A DNA stretch of 64,000 nt from Mesostigma viride (GCA_009746045.1 RPFO01000026.1:4594320-4658319); one strand, 5' to 3'; shown: positions 11,283 to 22,554, numbered from the stretch's first letter. The notes: generated from the letters alone by a model not told the origin. Numbers and translations: made by a program.

Positions 11283-14200
11283 CAGTGTAAGATCATACGC
11301 CGTATTATACGGTATTATACGGTATAATACGTTATGCGCTGGTTTTAAGCGCATAATTTTTCATACGTAATGCGTTTTAGCGCATAATGAGTTAATGACG
11401 CATAATGACGTATAATACCGTATAATGCCGTATTTTCCGCGGTTTTTTTACGTTTTGCGCGGCTAGGATGCCAGAACGACAGGGCAACGATTTGAAGCCA
11501 CAGATTTCGTATCTCTACTACTAAGTACTGACCCGTCTGAACTTTCACAATTCGACGCGATCTTATTTTGAAATTGTGGTGCACAGTGCGCGCACCGTGC
11601 GGAGGTGGCCATGGCGACGTGCGTTCCGTTAAAATATGGCTAATCCGGCGGGCGACAGGCGAAAAAATTAAGCCGATGGTTAAAAGTGATGTTCTATTAT
11701 GATGTTTCATAGCAAGATCTGCACTATTTGCAAATTCGCTGCCTTTGTTGGTACAGATTTGCACGGGGGTCTCATCCAACGTCAATTTGGCCGCGATGAA
11801 TAATCTAGCATGTGTGCCTGCGACGGTAGAACTCGACATTCGTGGGTTATTTTGATGCAGCAAGAGCCGTTTAGTAACGGACACCATGAAAATAACCTAA
11901 GCATCTTCGATCTGCGGCCATTTCCTGTCATTTCTAAAATGATTTCGTTCAGGCCTGCGCGATCCGCGGTTAATCCATCCATGGCTGGCTGGCTTTTCTT
12001 GCGCGCCTGGGTAGGAAATAATGCCAGCCGTGGTACGTTGATTTGCCGCATGTCACCGCCCAGTCTGTTTGCGCTCTTAATGAACCTGGCATGAAACTTT
12101 TTGCGCCGTTTCTGGGTTTTTCTTGCTATTTTGTTCTCCACTTGTTGCAGTTGTGCTATCAGATTTTCCGCAGCTTTCAATGGTTTTCCTTACGCTGCGT
12201 ATGCCATGCTTCCTAAAGCTACCCAGAATCGATCGGGCAGTTATCTGGCTTTGCTACGCTTCCTGTATGGAGGTTTTCACACGGTAGACATTCTATATTG
12301 CGTAGTCAAGGACCCTAGCTGCCTGGGAGCGGCATCACCGTTGCAAGGAGCTGGCGAGCTCATAGACGCCTGTCATGCTCTTCAGCCTGCTGGAAAACAA
12401 GGTTGTTGTATGGAAGGTGAGAATATGTGAGTTACTTATCACATCCCCACCTGTTTATCCTCCGTGGTCCCCCAACGGGGACACGAGATTAATTAATATT
12501 AATTAATTAATTCAGTTAATTAATTAACCCATAGTCCGGAAACAGTGCACTATATGTATATCGCACTGTTTGACTCCCGGTGGCGCGGCGCTCAATTCCC
12601 GGAGCGCCGCGCCACCTGTGACGGATGTCAGTGGTCCGGTGGGTCTGGGAACACTTAAGGACGAAGGTGATGCATAGGTTTGGGGGTAATATTCGCCATA
12701 GCCTGGTAAATACAACGTGTATTGAGACAGTATCACGTGACTTTGGCGGGAAATTTTCACTCGCGCGCGCGCGTAACGAGATATGGCTGCTAGCGTGCCG
12801 TCATCATGCAAGGAAATTGTGCGTCTCGCGGCTTGTAATGGTTCAGAATGTTGCTCAGAATGATGATGCGTGATTTTCGTAGGTCAGGGGTGGCCAGATG
12901 TATAGCATTGGTAAAATACAGGTAGGACATTACTGCTTTCTTGGTCGTCAGTACCAGATGAGTAATTGCATGCCATATTTCGATTTTCTTCTTATGGCCC
13001 GGCAGTCTGCGCCAGCCCGAGCACCCAGTTTTGGTACGGGACATCCGCAGCAGCGTCCCTGTGAATTCGGATGCGTTTATAGGTCATCTTTGCACAGAAC
13101 ATCAACCTGGTAATCATGTCGGATGCATGCATTATGCGGCTATGGCGGCCTATGCCTGGAAAGCATTAGCCAGTGTGAGATATGAGGGTCCCGGCCAGCA
13201 GAACCCGGAAAGGTCGTGATCAAGCCAGGTACGGCAACGTGTTTGCATGTCGTTTGCACGGGAATCTGTCGTTTATACATCCATTTTACACGAGTGTATC
13301 AGTGCCTCTTGCAGCAGGTTTCCATGCCTGCTGTATGAGTGCTATTAGCCCCAAATCTGCTCAGTTTGTGGTGTTTCTTTGGAGGATGCCATTCCGTTAG
13401 TGCTGGTTTAGCACTTCTTTGTTTCCCAGCACTTTTTACAGTCCTATGTGGCTGTATACAATGCATAAGTGTGTGGCATTTCATGGATGGCTGCTTACGC
13501 GCGCGTAACCCACACACGTAAGTGAGCGCATTATATAGGTCAGATGGGCTATCCGTGCGGTCTGACCCAAGGAAAGCATGGTGGCACTATCTATTGACAT
13601 TGTCAAACCCCAGAATAATTTTTTAGAACCCTCCCTGCAGGGGTAAACTACTAAGGGGATTTCCCTTGCCTGAAAATGATTGTCTTTTGTCCAACTTTGG
13701 CAGTAAATATCTTGCAAAGCACTGAATAGACTCGGGATATTATTGCATTTTCTGAAAGCCCTTGAAGTGTAGATACTTCTAGCACCTTGGTTGGGGGTAT
13801 TTGGAGTTGTGGCCTATGAGTTATGATTTTTTCCATTTTCAGGGGTCTAAAAATGCCAAAAACCCATTCCCGGACTATGGGTTAATTAATGCACACCACG
13901 AGTCACACACCTGTAGTCACATGCAGCTCAGTATATTCACATAGCATCGCACCATGCAAACATACTACATGCATTAATTGTATACTACTGTAGTATTTGC
14001 GTGCATGCACAGCCACATATATATATTAAAATAGGTTTATAGCTGGGCGTTTGCTTTGGTTTGAGTGATTTCACTCTGCTGTAAGTAATTATATTTTTAA
14101 TATATATATTAAAATATATAATTACTTGCATCAAAGTGAAGGCACCCAAGTAAACATAACCAATATAAAGCCACATATATACACACATACACACAATAAT

Positions 14201-14486
14201 GCATGCGCACGTTTACATTCTCAGTATTACATGCAATACATCGATCGTGTCCACAATGTCCACCATATAGAGTATAGCCGAGGGTAGGGCAACCTTGGAT
14301 TATGTCCAAAACAGTGTTAAAAACATGTGGATTGATGGTGGGTGTCTTAAAATGTGTAAAATCAGAGTATTCTGAGTGTGTCCGTACGATAACGTATAAT
14401 ATCATCGTATTATACCGTATCATACCGTATTATACATTATACTCCACCGTGACCGCATAACGCGTATAACGTACGATCTCACTCTG
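11283..14486. mobile_element. hAT-like DNA transposon, non-autonomous (3204 bp)
   Basis: The element is bounded by an 8-bp duplication TTGGAGAT at 11,275-11,282 and 14,487-14,494. Its ends are imperfect inverted repeats: CAGTGTAAGATCATACG at the left and CAGAGTGAGATCGTACG read inward from the right. An 8-bp duplication with ends starting CAG is characteristic of hAT elements. Removing the element and one duplication joins the LINE frame as LGLEISVKTEAMVIG. Subterminal DNA is full of CCGTATTATACGGTATAAT-type motifs on both sides. I found no transposase, so it would depend on another element. Part of its length is a second nested element. Confidence 0.8.
12528..13881. mobile_element. piggyBac-like DNA transposon, non-autonomous (1354 bp)
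   Basis: TTAA stands on both sides (12,524-12,527 and 13,882-13,885). The ends are inverted: CCCATAGTCCGG at the left and CCGGACTATGGG at the right, a perfect 12 bp. A TTAA target duplication with termini beginning CCC is the hallmark of piggyBac elements. Inside I see no long coding region and no DDD transposase, so it is probably non-autonomous. It lies inside the hAT-like element, so it inserted later. Confidence 0.75.
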
Positions 14487-14494
14487 TTGGAGAT

Positions 14495-15291
14495 TAGTGT
14501 CAAAACTGAGGCGATGGTGATTGGGGCCTCCAGTACACCACCGCTGCCGCGCCTGCTCGACGGGACGGAGGTCCCGTTCCGCGACCGCTTCAAGCTGTTG
14601 GGGAGTTGGCTTCCTGACACTGCGGACGATGTGGACACCCGCATCGGCCTTGCCTGGGCCAAGCTCCGTTCGCTCAAAACCTACTGGCGCTCGAAGGGCC
14701 TGGGCGAGCACCGCAAGCGCATGCATGCTCTTCAAGGTCCTCGTCCTCACGGTGCTCACGTATGGCGCCGAGGCGTGGACCATCCCACCCAAACTGGCAT
14801 GCAGCTAGGCTAGACGGCACGGTTTACAGGATGCTCCGACAGGTCCTTAACGTAGGGTTTTCAGAGCGTCCGCCGGTCATCAGAATCTTTGTATCATGGC
14901 ATGCCTCGTATTTCGGACGAGATTAGGCATGCAGCGTAGGATAGCATTTGTAGGACACCTTGCTCGCACCAGCCAGGTCGACACCGCCCTTAATTGACCT
15001 GGCCGGCCCCCAGCGGCTTGGCCAGCCAGGGCGCCGGACACATTCTGACCTGGCCTGGCCCCGAGGGCATTCCCAAAAGGGTAGGGAAACCTGTCAGGAC
15101 CTACATCCAGATGTTGCTGGACGACCTAGTGGTCCCAGCCCAGTTTGAGCACCGCATCTACTCTCTCTCCCGTCTTTGGACTGCCAATGATGCAGGACAA
15201 GACGCGGTGGAAGAAGATTGTCAAGGCGCACACGCCCGACCCTGTGGGCAAGCCACCTCCCCCCAAGCGGAGGAGGCGTTTTGATGAGTAG
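14495..15291 (+). pseudogene. LINE ORF2 C-terminal part
   Basis: Resumes directly after the hAT-like element with SVKTEAMVIGASS, then FRDRFKLLGSWLPD and GLAWAKLRSLKTYWRSKGLG. Later it has TWPGPEGIPKRVGKPVRTY and, across a small insertion at about 15,190, MQDKTRWKKIVKAHT and a very basic end PPPPKRRRRFDE before TAG at 15,289-15,291. This is the post-RT thumb and C-terminal region. Frame changes near 14,730 and 14,820-14,990 break it. Confidence 0.65.
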
Positions 15292-15421
15292 TGTAGTTAG
15301 GATTTTCTAAATAGAGTTAGGATAGTTCGATCACGCGGCTTCCTCCACCCCATCCATCATGAAATATGTGCTACATGACCCCCCCACGGAGGCATGTTAT
15401 AATTTAATTTAATTTAATTTA

Positions 15422-15912
15422 ATCTACTCTCTCTCCCGTCTTTGGACTGCCATGCAGGACAAGACGCGGTGGAAGAAGATTGTCAAGGCTCACACGCCCG
15501 ACCCTGTGGGCAAGCCCCCTCCCCCCAAGCGGAGGCGACGTTTTGATGAGTAGTGTAGTTAGGATTTTCTAGATAGCTTAGCGTTAGGATAGTTCGATCA
15601 CGCAGCTTCCTCCACCCCATCCATCATGGAATATGTGCTACATGATCTCCCCACGGAGGCATGTTATAATTTAATTTAATTTTTTAATATGCGCGTGACC
15701 CTGTCAGTGTGCATGGGCAAGCCACCTCCCCCCAAGAGGAGGAGGCGTTTTGATGAGTAGGGTACCTATAGTTGAGATTTTTCTAGACTAGGTAGATTAG
15801 CGTTAGGTTAGTTCGATTATGCGGCTCTCTCCGCTCCACCATCCATCGATCAAGGAATATGTGCTACATGATAGATCCCAACCGAGGCATGTTATAATTT
15901 AATTTAATTTTT
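15422..15912 (+). repeat. Two further LINE 3' ends in tandem
   Basis: After the first tail, a second copy starts at 15,422 inside the end of ORF2 (CTCTCCCGTCTTTGGACTG) and ends in its own (TTTAA)n near 15,690. A third, shorter copy starts near 15,700 (GGGCAAGCCACCTCCCCCC) and ends near 15,912. Both contain the C-terminal codons, the stop and the 3' signature with TGTGCTACATGAT. They are 5'-truncated insertions, each into the tail of the previous one. Confidence 0.7.
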
Positions 15913-15974
15913 TTACAACTTGTATATGCACGTGGGCCACATGCTAGGCTAAGCCTGACTAATCTACACTACTG

Positions 15975-16160
15975 GTATACATACTGGTATACGTAAGCCA
16001 GCCATAATTTCAATGCACAAGGATACACATTTCCATCACCATTCATCTTCATCATCCTGAACGACTCGAACACGCGGACAAGATAACGGCAGGCTCGAGC
16101 TACCATGGTCCGGATTCTCCCGATTTCTGGCCTGCGCTGGTTGTCTCCTTGATACATTCC
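15975..16160 (-). repeat. Dispersed repeat R1, minus copy
   Basis: Reverse complement of a repeat that also occurs at 16,800-17,165 and 23,281-23,617. Shared landmarks are ACAACCAGCGCAGGCCAG, GGTAGCTCGAGCCTGCCG, TTCAGGATGATGAAGATG and AATTATGGCTGGCTTACG. Together with the next copy it forms an inverted pair. Confidence 0.7.
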
Positions 16161-16339
16161 CTAGACTGTAATATGGAGGCAGATGGTACGCAAGGATAGA
16201 TGGCAAGTAGTGATCAAGGATGACCACCCCTGGGCAAGTCTGTGGGGGCTCCGCGTGTGACCGCGTACGGCATTCATAGCGATTCGCGGGCCGCGGTGCC
16301 CATGCACACCCTTGTAACTAGGACCTAGATAGCTTACAC

Positions 16340-16590
16340 CATCCATTCCATGCTCACCTTCCCTTCCCGTGAGGACAAGCAGCGGTTCCTCTCTCGTCGC
16401 AAGCGGTTGCACGACCTCACCTGGACGCTGGATGACGACCTGACCCCCGCTCAGCAGCAGTGCTCAGCGACGTGACCTGTGGCCTGAATACCTCCGCGCC
16501 ACAAGCAGGACCCCCAGAAGCCCAAGGTGTACTGGAGGGGCGGGGACCTGATGATCAACCACAAGATGTGGACGCCCCCAGCGGGCTAGA
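16340..16590 (+). pseudogene. LINE ORF1 C-terminal fragment
   Basis: Translates to LTFPSREDKQRFLSRRKRL, then LDDDLTPAQQQ and, after a frame break, KVYWRGGDLMINHKMWTPP before TAG at about 16,588. It parallels the ORF1 end on the minus strand at 17.5 kb (KPVYWRGAVIHVDHKPW). It lies in the loop between the two inverted R1 repeats. Confidence 0.6.
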
Positions 16591-16799
16591 ATAGCTTGTA
16601 GCCCTAGCTTGACTTCATTGGTAGTCACTCAGCCGCCATGGCAGCTATGCTTAGTTAGAATGTTTGCCTAGTTGTGCCACCTTACCTAGTCACGTGCACC
16701 GCTAACGCACGGTACACAACCAGCCATAGCCCTAGCTTAGTCCTTGTACAGCCATGCTACGTCCTGGCTTCGATCAGATTACTTGCCGACGCTCCTTGT

Positions 16800-17165
16800 T
16801 ATGATATCAAGGAAACAACGAGCGCAGGCCAGAAATCGGGAGAATCCGGACCCGATGGTAGCTCGAGCCTGCCGTTATCTTGTCCCGTTGTCCGCGTGTT
16901 CGAGTCGTTCAGGATGATGAAGATGAATGGTGATGGAAATGTGTATCCTTGTGCATTGAAATTATGGCTGGCTTACGTGTAGAGCGACTAGATGACCTAG
17001 ACGGTGGGGCCGGAAACAGCATGCTTGATCAGGGCGCGTGTGTTTCGAGCCTAACTGGCCGGGAGTGTCTAGTGGTGGGCACCATTGCTGCGATCGCTCT
17101 CCCACCATTTACGAGGAAATACCCGCGGCAAATGGAAAACCACTGAAAAGGTCTAGCTCACATCG
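16800..17165 (+). repeat. Dispersed repeat R1, plus copy
   Basis: The longest plus copy of R1, starting TATCAAGGAAACAACGAGC and ending near CCACTGAAAAGGTCTAGCT. It matches 23,281-23,617 over nearly the whole length and the minus copy at 15,975-16,160 over its first 165 bp. Confidence 0.7.
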
Positions 17166-17309
17166 GTCTTATTGCACCCACAGACTGCCGGATCGTTGGC
17201 GTGTCCGTTTAGCTAGCGTGCCCGCATGCAGCTGTGGCATGATGCCTTTGGCATGAAGGAGACTGGGGGTCTCTGCCCTTTCTCCTGTTGTGCACACACA
17301 GGGATTAAA

Positions 17310-17475
17310 AGCACTTCGGTGCTCCGTGACTCCCCAACGGGAGTGCTCACGTGTTTGAATTAATGAATTAATTAATTAATTCATTCCATCCCATGTTCCC
17401 CTCCCACTGAGGACTTATGCTCACGTGACGCAGTACGTCACGTGTCTATTCATTATTAATTAATTAATTCCCTAG
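17310..17475. repeat. LINE-type tail with (AATT)n
   Basis: Contains GTGCTCCGTGACTCCCCAAC and then AATTAATGAATTAATTAATT, the same tail type as at 4561 (opposite strand) and 12,465-12,520. A second AATTAATT tract ends at 17,470, just before the ORF1 remnant. Confidence 0.45.
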
Positions 17476-17489
17476 TCTGAGGTGGCAGG

Positions 17490-18830
17490 AGGTGCCTGCC
17501 AGGGCTTGTGGTCAACGTGGATGACCGCCCCCCTCCAGTATACCGGCTTCCCCCCTGCGCTCTGCCGGAGCTGAAGGTAGGTCGGCCATAGCTCGCGTCG
17601 CCGCTGTTGCTGGGCCAGGGTCAAGTCGCCGGTCGTCCAGCGTGAAGTGAGTCTCCGAGAGCTTCTTGCGGCATTTAAGGAACGCCAGCTTGTCCGCCAT
17701 GTACTTAAGGTGAGGAGCACGGGTGCCGGGCCAGCCTTCCCCCGCGCGCGGGGGAGGCGGACAGCCGACATCCGCAGCTCACCAGTGAGTTGCATGGGGG
17801 CAAAAATGTCGCGCTTAAATGTCGTGAGAAGGCTCGTGGAGGTCTCACCTGCCGGCTGGTCGAAGTGCTTGACGATGACATTGTGGCTGCGCTTGGTGAT
17901 GTCGGCCTCCTCGCGAAGGTCGAGGGCTTGTACATGTTGCTTGAGTTGTGCCGCGATGGTGGAGGTGGTGGAGGTGCTGTGATGCTTAAGCAAGTACGCC
18001 CAGGTGGAGGGAGCATCACCGGCCGGGCCAGCAGGTGCCAGCTGCCGGGGCGGCGATGTCCTAATTGTCCTTCACCGAGCTGGGCGTTGAGGCCGGCGGT
18101 GTCATGCAAGCACTCAAGGGCGGTGGCGGTGGCTTGAAGGCGTTGGTCGAGGTCGAGGAGCTGGGCTTTGATGTCGGCAGTGCCGGAGGCGGAAATGGCA
18201 GTGGAGGTGGAGGCGGCGGTGGTGGAAAGGTGAGGGAGTTCAGTAGCCAGCGTGCCACCCATTGCTGCCACATCGATCGGCGGCAATAGGGGTCACGTGC
18301 TGCTGAAAGGCTTCCGTAAGGATGGAACGAAGTGTGGGGGCGGAGATGGATGGAGCCCAGATCTCGCCGTCAGAGCGCTGGAGAAGGGAGTTGAGGATGG
18401 CATGCTGGAGGCGGGGGCGGGGGGACTATCAGAACACCATGCTGATGTTGTGCCAGCGGCTGCCGTCGGTGCAGAGGAAGCGATTGGTGTCGTGGAGATG
18501 GAGGCACAGGTCGTAAAGCGAGGCGTAGTCCCCGTAGAAGATGCAGTGCATAGCATCGGCCGGAGACATGTTGGTCCAGTCGTGATCATCGACCTGGAAT
18601 TCAAGGTTGGGGACGAAAGCGCGGTTCCGAGGGGCGTGACGACCCAGCTCCTGTTTTGTCGGCTGAGCGGGTGCGTTTAGGGTCAGGCGATGCCGATGGC
18701 GATGCAGTGAGCCCGGGAGGGTTCGGGGCGACCACCAGTGCGCGACTAGTGTCACCGCTGCCTGCCGGACCTGAGGGCGAAGCTGCAGCCTGAGCTGCAG
18801 ACGTATTTTCATGGCCGAGCGCATCCGCTA
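17490..18830 (-). pseudogene. LINE ORF1, minus strand, frameshifted
   Basis: Read downward from 18,830: VPNLEFQVDDHDW with ADAMHCIFYGDYASLYDLCL, then a coiled region with DIKAQLLDLDQRLQATATAL, then AAQLKQHVQALDLREEAD. Next is the RRM-like part SHNVIVKHFDQPAGET with FKRDIFAPMQLTGELR and the end PRARGKAGPAPVLLTL, DLTLAQQQRRRELWPTY and KPVYWRGAVIHVDHKPW. The architecture of coil, RRM-like domain and C-terminal basic domain is that of an L1-type ORF1 RNA chaperone. It changes frame at least three times and no ORF2 follows on the same strand. It is the most complete ORF1 in the window. Confidence 0.65.
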
Positions 18831-19026
18831 ATTAAACTGCGTTGCGTCGAGGAGCGTTTTCTCGTCATGTATTGCGTAATAGATTCGGAAAATTATATCA
18901 GCATGTGCTTCTTAGTTAGAAAGACGAAGCGATAGTGATATTCACAGCTGAACGGAGTTATCAAGGAGGAGTTATGTTCCTAATTAGTTAATTAATTAAT
19001 GCGCATGACACGCAAGTGCTGTCATT

Positions 19027-19080
19027 CCCGCGTTAAGTTGCGATCGCCCCCTAAAACTTGGTGCCGCAACTTAACGCGGG
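19027..19080. repeat. Hairpin with 16-bp perfect arms
   Basis: Arms CCCGCGTTAAGTTGCG (19,027-19,042) and its complement at 19,065-19,080. A related CCGCGGTAAGTTGCGATGG stands at 19,800. The surrounding 18.84-20.25 kb holds no supported gene, so these may mark the ends of an unclassified non-autonomous element. Confidence 0.6.
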
Positions 19081-19847
19081 AACGCAACTTAACCGCGGTA
19101 CGTAGAATTAGGCTAGCAGCCCACCACCTCCTCCTCTGACGGACTTCTATACGGCATTCGACAGCTCTCGTCAAGCCCGATCCAGGTGCAGCGTCAAAGC
19201 TGGCCCAAGTCCATTCTCCAGGCCAGATATTTTGGACAAAGGCAGGCTGCAAAACACGCCGTGGGCAGCCACGCACTTCCTGCGTTTTATACCACAAATG
19301 TCGGTGTTTTAACCCTGTGACTTCGGCTCTCTTTTTGGCGGGTTACTTAATTGCCAGCCGGCTTCACATTTGACTGTGACAAAACATGGGAACAGTCGTG
19401 AGGGAAGCTTCATTTACTGTCAATGGCCTGCATGTAAACAATCAATAATAACACCATGGAGGCCACATGTAGCGAGACTACCAGTGGCCTCAACGACCAT
19501 GTCTTTGCCCTTATGTGGTGCATTCGGCATGATGCGGGTAATTTCCGGCAAGACTGATGTCTCAATTACAGACCCTGCATGGTCGTAAAGTCTTATGTAC
19601 CGCAGCCCACAGGCTGCAAAACTGAATTTGTAAGGTTGCATTCGCGCTTTTCACCGAAGCCAGCACTGAGGCGGGGAAATTTGCGCGCTAGTGGGGCTTG
19701 CATATTTTGCCGCCTAAAATCACGTAGCGGGTCCGGACTTGCAAAAAATGGCCTCCTGCGCGGCCAAGAATGGCTTGACACCTACAAATTGAGTCATTAC
19801 CGCGGTAAGTTGCGATGGCCTCCATGCTTAACCCGTGTTTTTTTACA

Positions 19848-19900
19848 ACGCGATACATCGCGTTGTAGGGTTAGAACGCGATGTATCGCGTTGTAATCTG
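19848..19900. repeat. Double palindrome ACAACGCGAT/ATCGCGTTGT
   Basis: ACAACGCGATACATCGCGTTGT-type palindrome at about 19,848-19,869, followed after 9 bp by its reverse complement at 19,876-19,897. Each half folds on itself and the two halves also pair with each other. Confidence 0.7.
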
Positions 19901-20252
19901 ACACGTGGCAAACCTATTAAACATGCGATTTTTGGTCTGAAACTTTCAAAATAGGTCAGAAACATCTCATAGAATTCAAGAAAAAATCCTGGTATTTTTG
20001 GTATTTTTTTTGTGACAGCTGCAAACAAATATGTACCACTGAAATCAGGCATTTTCGCGGGACGAAGGTGAAGACGACGGCGATGGCGGCAGGTAGATGT
20101 CGCCAGTTTTCGCGCGAATTTCAGTGGCTGTTGGGTAGCACGACCATGATGATGCGTTCAAAGGTTGATATCCCTGCTTACGCCCCGTCCGTGGGCGCAG
20201 GGAGAAGTGGTCAGCGGATGAGATACGCCGCGATGCAATCAGGTCTGCCTTC

Positions 20253-21720
20253 GTGGACGCGCAACCTTTGATGTACCTGGACGCAGATCGCGGTGTAGAT
20301 CTCACGCCACCCTACGAACTGTTCATGCGATCGGTGGAGCTTGGCTCTAAGCTTCTCCCCGAGCAACCCCGCGCCCGACCAGCCCCGCTCTACCTGCGCG
20401 ACGCCCGGGTGGTTGCCGCCCGGCTGGCGCTAGCGCAGGCCCGCCGCCGCGGGGAGGACCTGTACCCGTACCAGGAACGGCTTACTCAAGCATATACTGC
20501 CGCACATGCGGAGGAGGTGGAGACACTTGCCGCCGAAATCAATCGCCACACGGCCGCCAACCAGCACAAGGCGGCCTGGCGCTCTCTCGACCGTCTCACC
20601 GGACGCCGGGAAACGCAACGGGCTGACATCCCAGGCACCCCCAGTGAACGCCTTGAGATTTGGTTCAGCTCCCAGGCCAAACTATCAGGGGCCCCTGGCC
20701 CGCCCCCCCCGCTTGACCCCGCTGCCGCTGCACGCCCTGCGGCCAGCCGAGGCGGCCCCATTGAGCCCCCGCAGGCGCCCACCAGCGAGACGGACTACCT
20801 AGTCCCACCGCTCTCCGGCCCCTTGGTGCATGGACGGCCCCCACGACGAGTGGACTCCCCAGGAATGGGCTGCTGCCATCTCCACCCTCCGCAATGATGC
20901 TGCCATGGGAGTGGACAATATTTCACCGGAGGTGGTTAAGATGCCTGAGCTTGAGCCTTTCCTCCGGGGTGTTTGCAACCGGATTCTACGAGATGGCCTC
21001 CCCCCGCCGACGTATTGGAAGACCGCTGTCCGGGTCATGCTGTACAAGGGCAAGGGGTCCGCCGCGGATACCGGCAACTACCGCGGCGTATGCCTCCAAA
21101 GCTGCGTGCTGAAAGTCTTCATGCGTCTCCTGCTGAACCGCATGCGCGCCAGCCTCGATCCCCACCTAGGTGAGTCCCAGATTGGCTTCCGTGTTGGTCG
21201 CAATTGTGTTATGGTCACTATTACCGCGCGCCGCCTGATCGAGGAAGTGGGCCGCCTGGCCCCCGGCCTCTTGCCATTGCTATTGATCTTCGTGGATTAC
21301 ACCAAGGCATTCGATACGGTTATATGGGACGGCCTGTGGGTGGTCCTTCACCTGTTCCGTGTCCCATCGTACATCGTTGAGATCATCCGCCAGTTCTATG
21401 AAGGGTCCCAAGCCCAGGTCCGTACCGCCGACGGCGTCACTCCGGCGTTTCCCCTGCACACCGGGGTGTGGCAGGGCTGTGTGCTTTCCCCATATCTATT
21501 CATCATTATGGTGGACTATATTATGCGGCGTGCACAAGCCCGCTTCGCCCGGGTGGAGGGGCGCCCGCCGGGGATCGAGGTCACGGAGTACGCCAGCTAC
21601 GGCGGGGTTGACCCACCCTACCGCCTGAGCGATCTGATCTACGCTGATGACACGACAGGCCGGGCCCACTTCGAATGTTCCGCGGTCCAAGCCAAGTGTG
21701 TGACACTTTTCCTTCAATTT
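20253..21720 (+). pseudogene. LINE ORF2 fragment: RT, truncated at both ends
   Basis: A linker region rich in Arg and Ala comes first (ARRRGEDLYPYQERL, LTGRRETQRADI). After one frame change near 20,820 the RT domain is open: EWAAAISTLRNDAAMGVDNI, VMLYKGKGSAADTGNYRGV, GFRVGRNCVMVTITA, VDYTKAFDTVIWDGLW (motif A), GVWQGCVLSPYLFIIMVDY (motif B) and LIYADDTT near 21,637 (motif C). The homology stops just after YADDTT near 21,660 and a different sequence leads to TGA at 21,721. There is no endonuclease and no 3' end. It is the best preserved RT domain of this family here. Confidence 0.75.
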
Positions 21721-21947
21721 TGAGGCAAAAATCTTGAATTTTGGCTTGCGAACGTATAAATTTCACGTAAATATTACAATTTGTGGGTATTTATCTCATT
21801 TTAAGTCTCGTGTGACATAAAAACTTTACATTAGCGTGAAATTGCATTGTTTCATTGAAGAATATCATGGATACATTCGTCGCACTTGAGACGGAGTCGA
21901 CTGAATTTACTAAAGACTCGTCCAACATAAAATAAAGTCTTCGAACG

Positions 21948-21970
21948 TCACTTCTTATTCTTGCTCCTTG
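21948..21970 (-). CDS. Stranded last codons of the interrupted host gene
   Basis: On the minus strand the five bases CAAGG (21,970-21,966) repeat the target site beside the far LTR at 50,299-50,303. After them come AGC AAG AAT AAG AAG TGA, i.e. SKNKK and a stop. Joined to the exon ending ...EAEAR at 50,299, with one copy of the duplication removed, the frame is uninterrupted. This piece is the original C-terminus and start of the 3' UTR, displaced by the 28.3 kb insertion. Confidence 0.75.
21966..21970. repeat. Target site duplication of the chromovirus (left)
   Basis: CCTTG directly before the LTR start TGTTACG. The identical CCTTG follows the other LTR at 50,299-50,303. Confidence 0.85.
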
Positions 21971-22542
21971 TGTTACGCCGCGGATATCTACCTCCACCTC
22001 TACCTCTAATGGGCCTGATACTACCTAGACTGGTCAGGCCTCCTCTACTCAAACCTCTGGCGAAAGACGAACGTGACGGAGCTGATCTCAATGCATTAAC
22101 GTATGTGTTACTATAATACGCCATACAACCATTTATCAAAACCCGTTTACTCCAGGAATAGAGGAAGGAAACACAACTACACTGCCGTGACCCAAGCCTA
22201 AATGTGTTAATTCATTTAACACACGCCGAGTGCACACACAAGGGGTAGAACGCGCATAAATGGTCACCAACGGTCCAACACGCTCGGGCCGACATGGCCC
22301 TCGCCTACAGATGCACGCTGGTCCACTACATCTACTGATGCACGCTGGTCCACTACATTCTACCACAGGATCAGGACCACTAGTAAAGTACGCGGCGCGG
22401 CGCCCAACGGCACCCAATGTACACAGTACTGTTACGAGGACAATAATGTCCCGGTAGGAGCCTAAACGTAAACCTAGGGACAACCGAGGCAAAAGACCTA
22501 ATTTACGTCCGTAACTACAACGAATTGTTACGCGACGTAACA
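21971..22542 (-). repeat. 3' LTR of the chromovirus (572 bp)
   Basis: It begins TGTTACG and ends CGTAACA, a 7-bp inverted terminus with the usual TG...CA. Compared by eye with the copy at 49,727-50,298 it has the same length and one base difference (G here near 22,419, T there). Within it a segment GTGGACCAGCGTGCATC occurs twice in tandem. In an LTR element this copy supplies the RNA 3' end and polyadenylation. Confidence 0.9.
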
Positions 22543-22554
22543 CCTCCCCCCCCA
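22543..22554 (-). other. Polypurine tract for plus-strand priming
   Basis: On the minus strand GGGGGGGGAGG lies directly before the LTR start TGTTACG. This position and composition are those of the LTR-retrotransposon polypurine tract. Confidence 0.8.

Larger units (their letters stand above)
7140..15421 (+). mobile_element. Nearly full-length APE-type LINE, split by a hAT-like element
   Basis: A plus-strand LINE shows ORF1 (about 7160-8206), then ORF2 with an AP-type endonuclease (8800-9610), reverse transcriptase (10,360-11,282), a C-terminal region (14,495-15,291) and a 3' tail of (TTTAA)n at about 15,395-15,421. A 3.2 kb DNA transposon interrupts it at 11,283-14,486. Many frameshifts and a nonsense codon show that it is inactive. 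Clade assignment needs a phylogeny; the microsatellite tail instead of poly(A) recalls RTE- or CR1-like groups, whereas the ORF1 looks L1-like. Confidence 0.75.

Noticed and set aside
21948-22139. Frame running from the 3' LTR into SKNKK as an independent gene.
   Set aside because: The last residues belong to the stranded host exon; the rest is LTR sequence.
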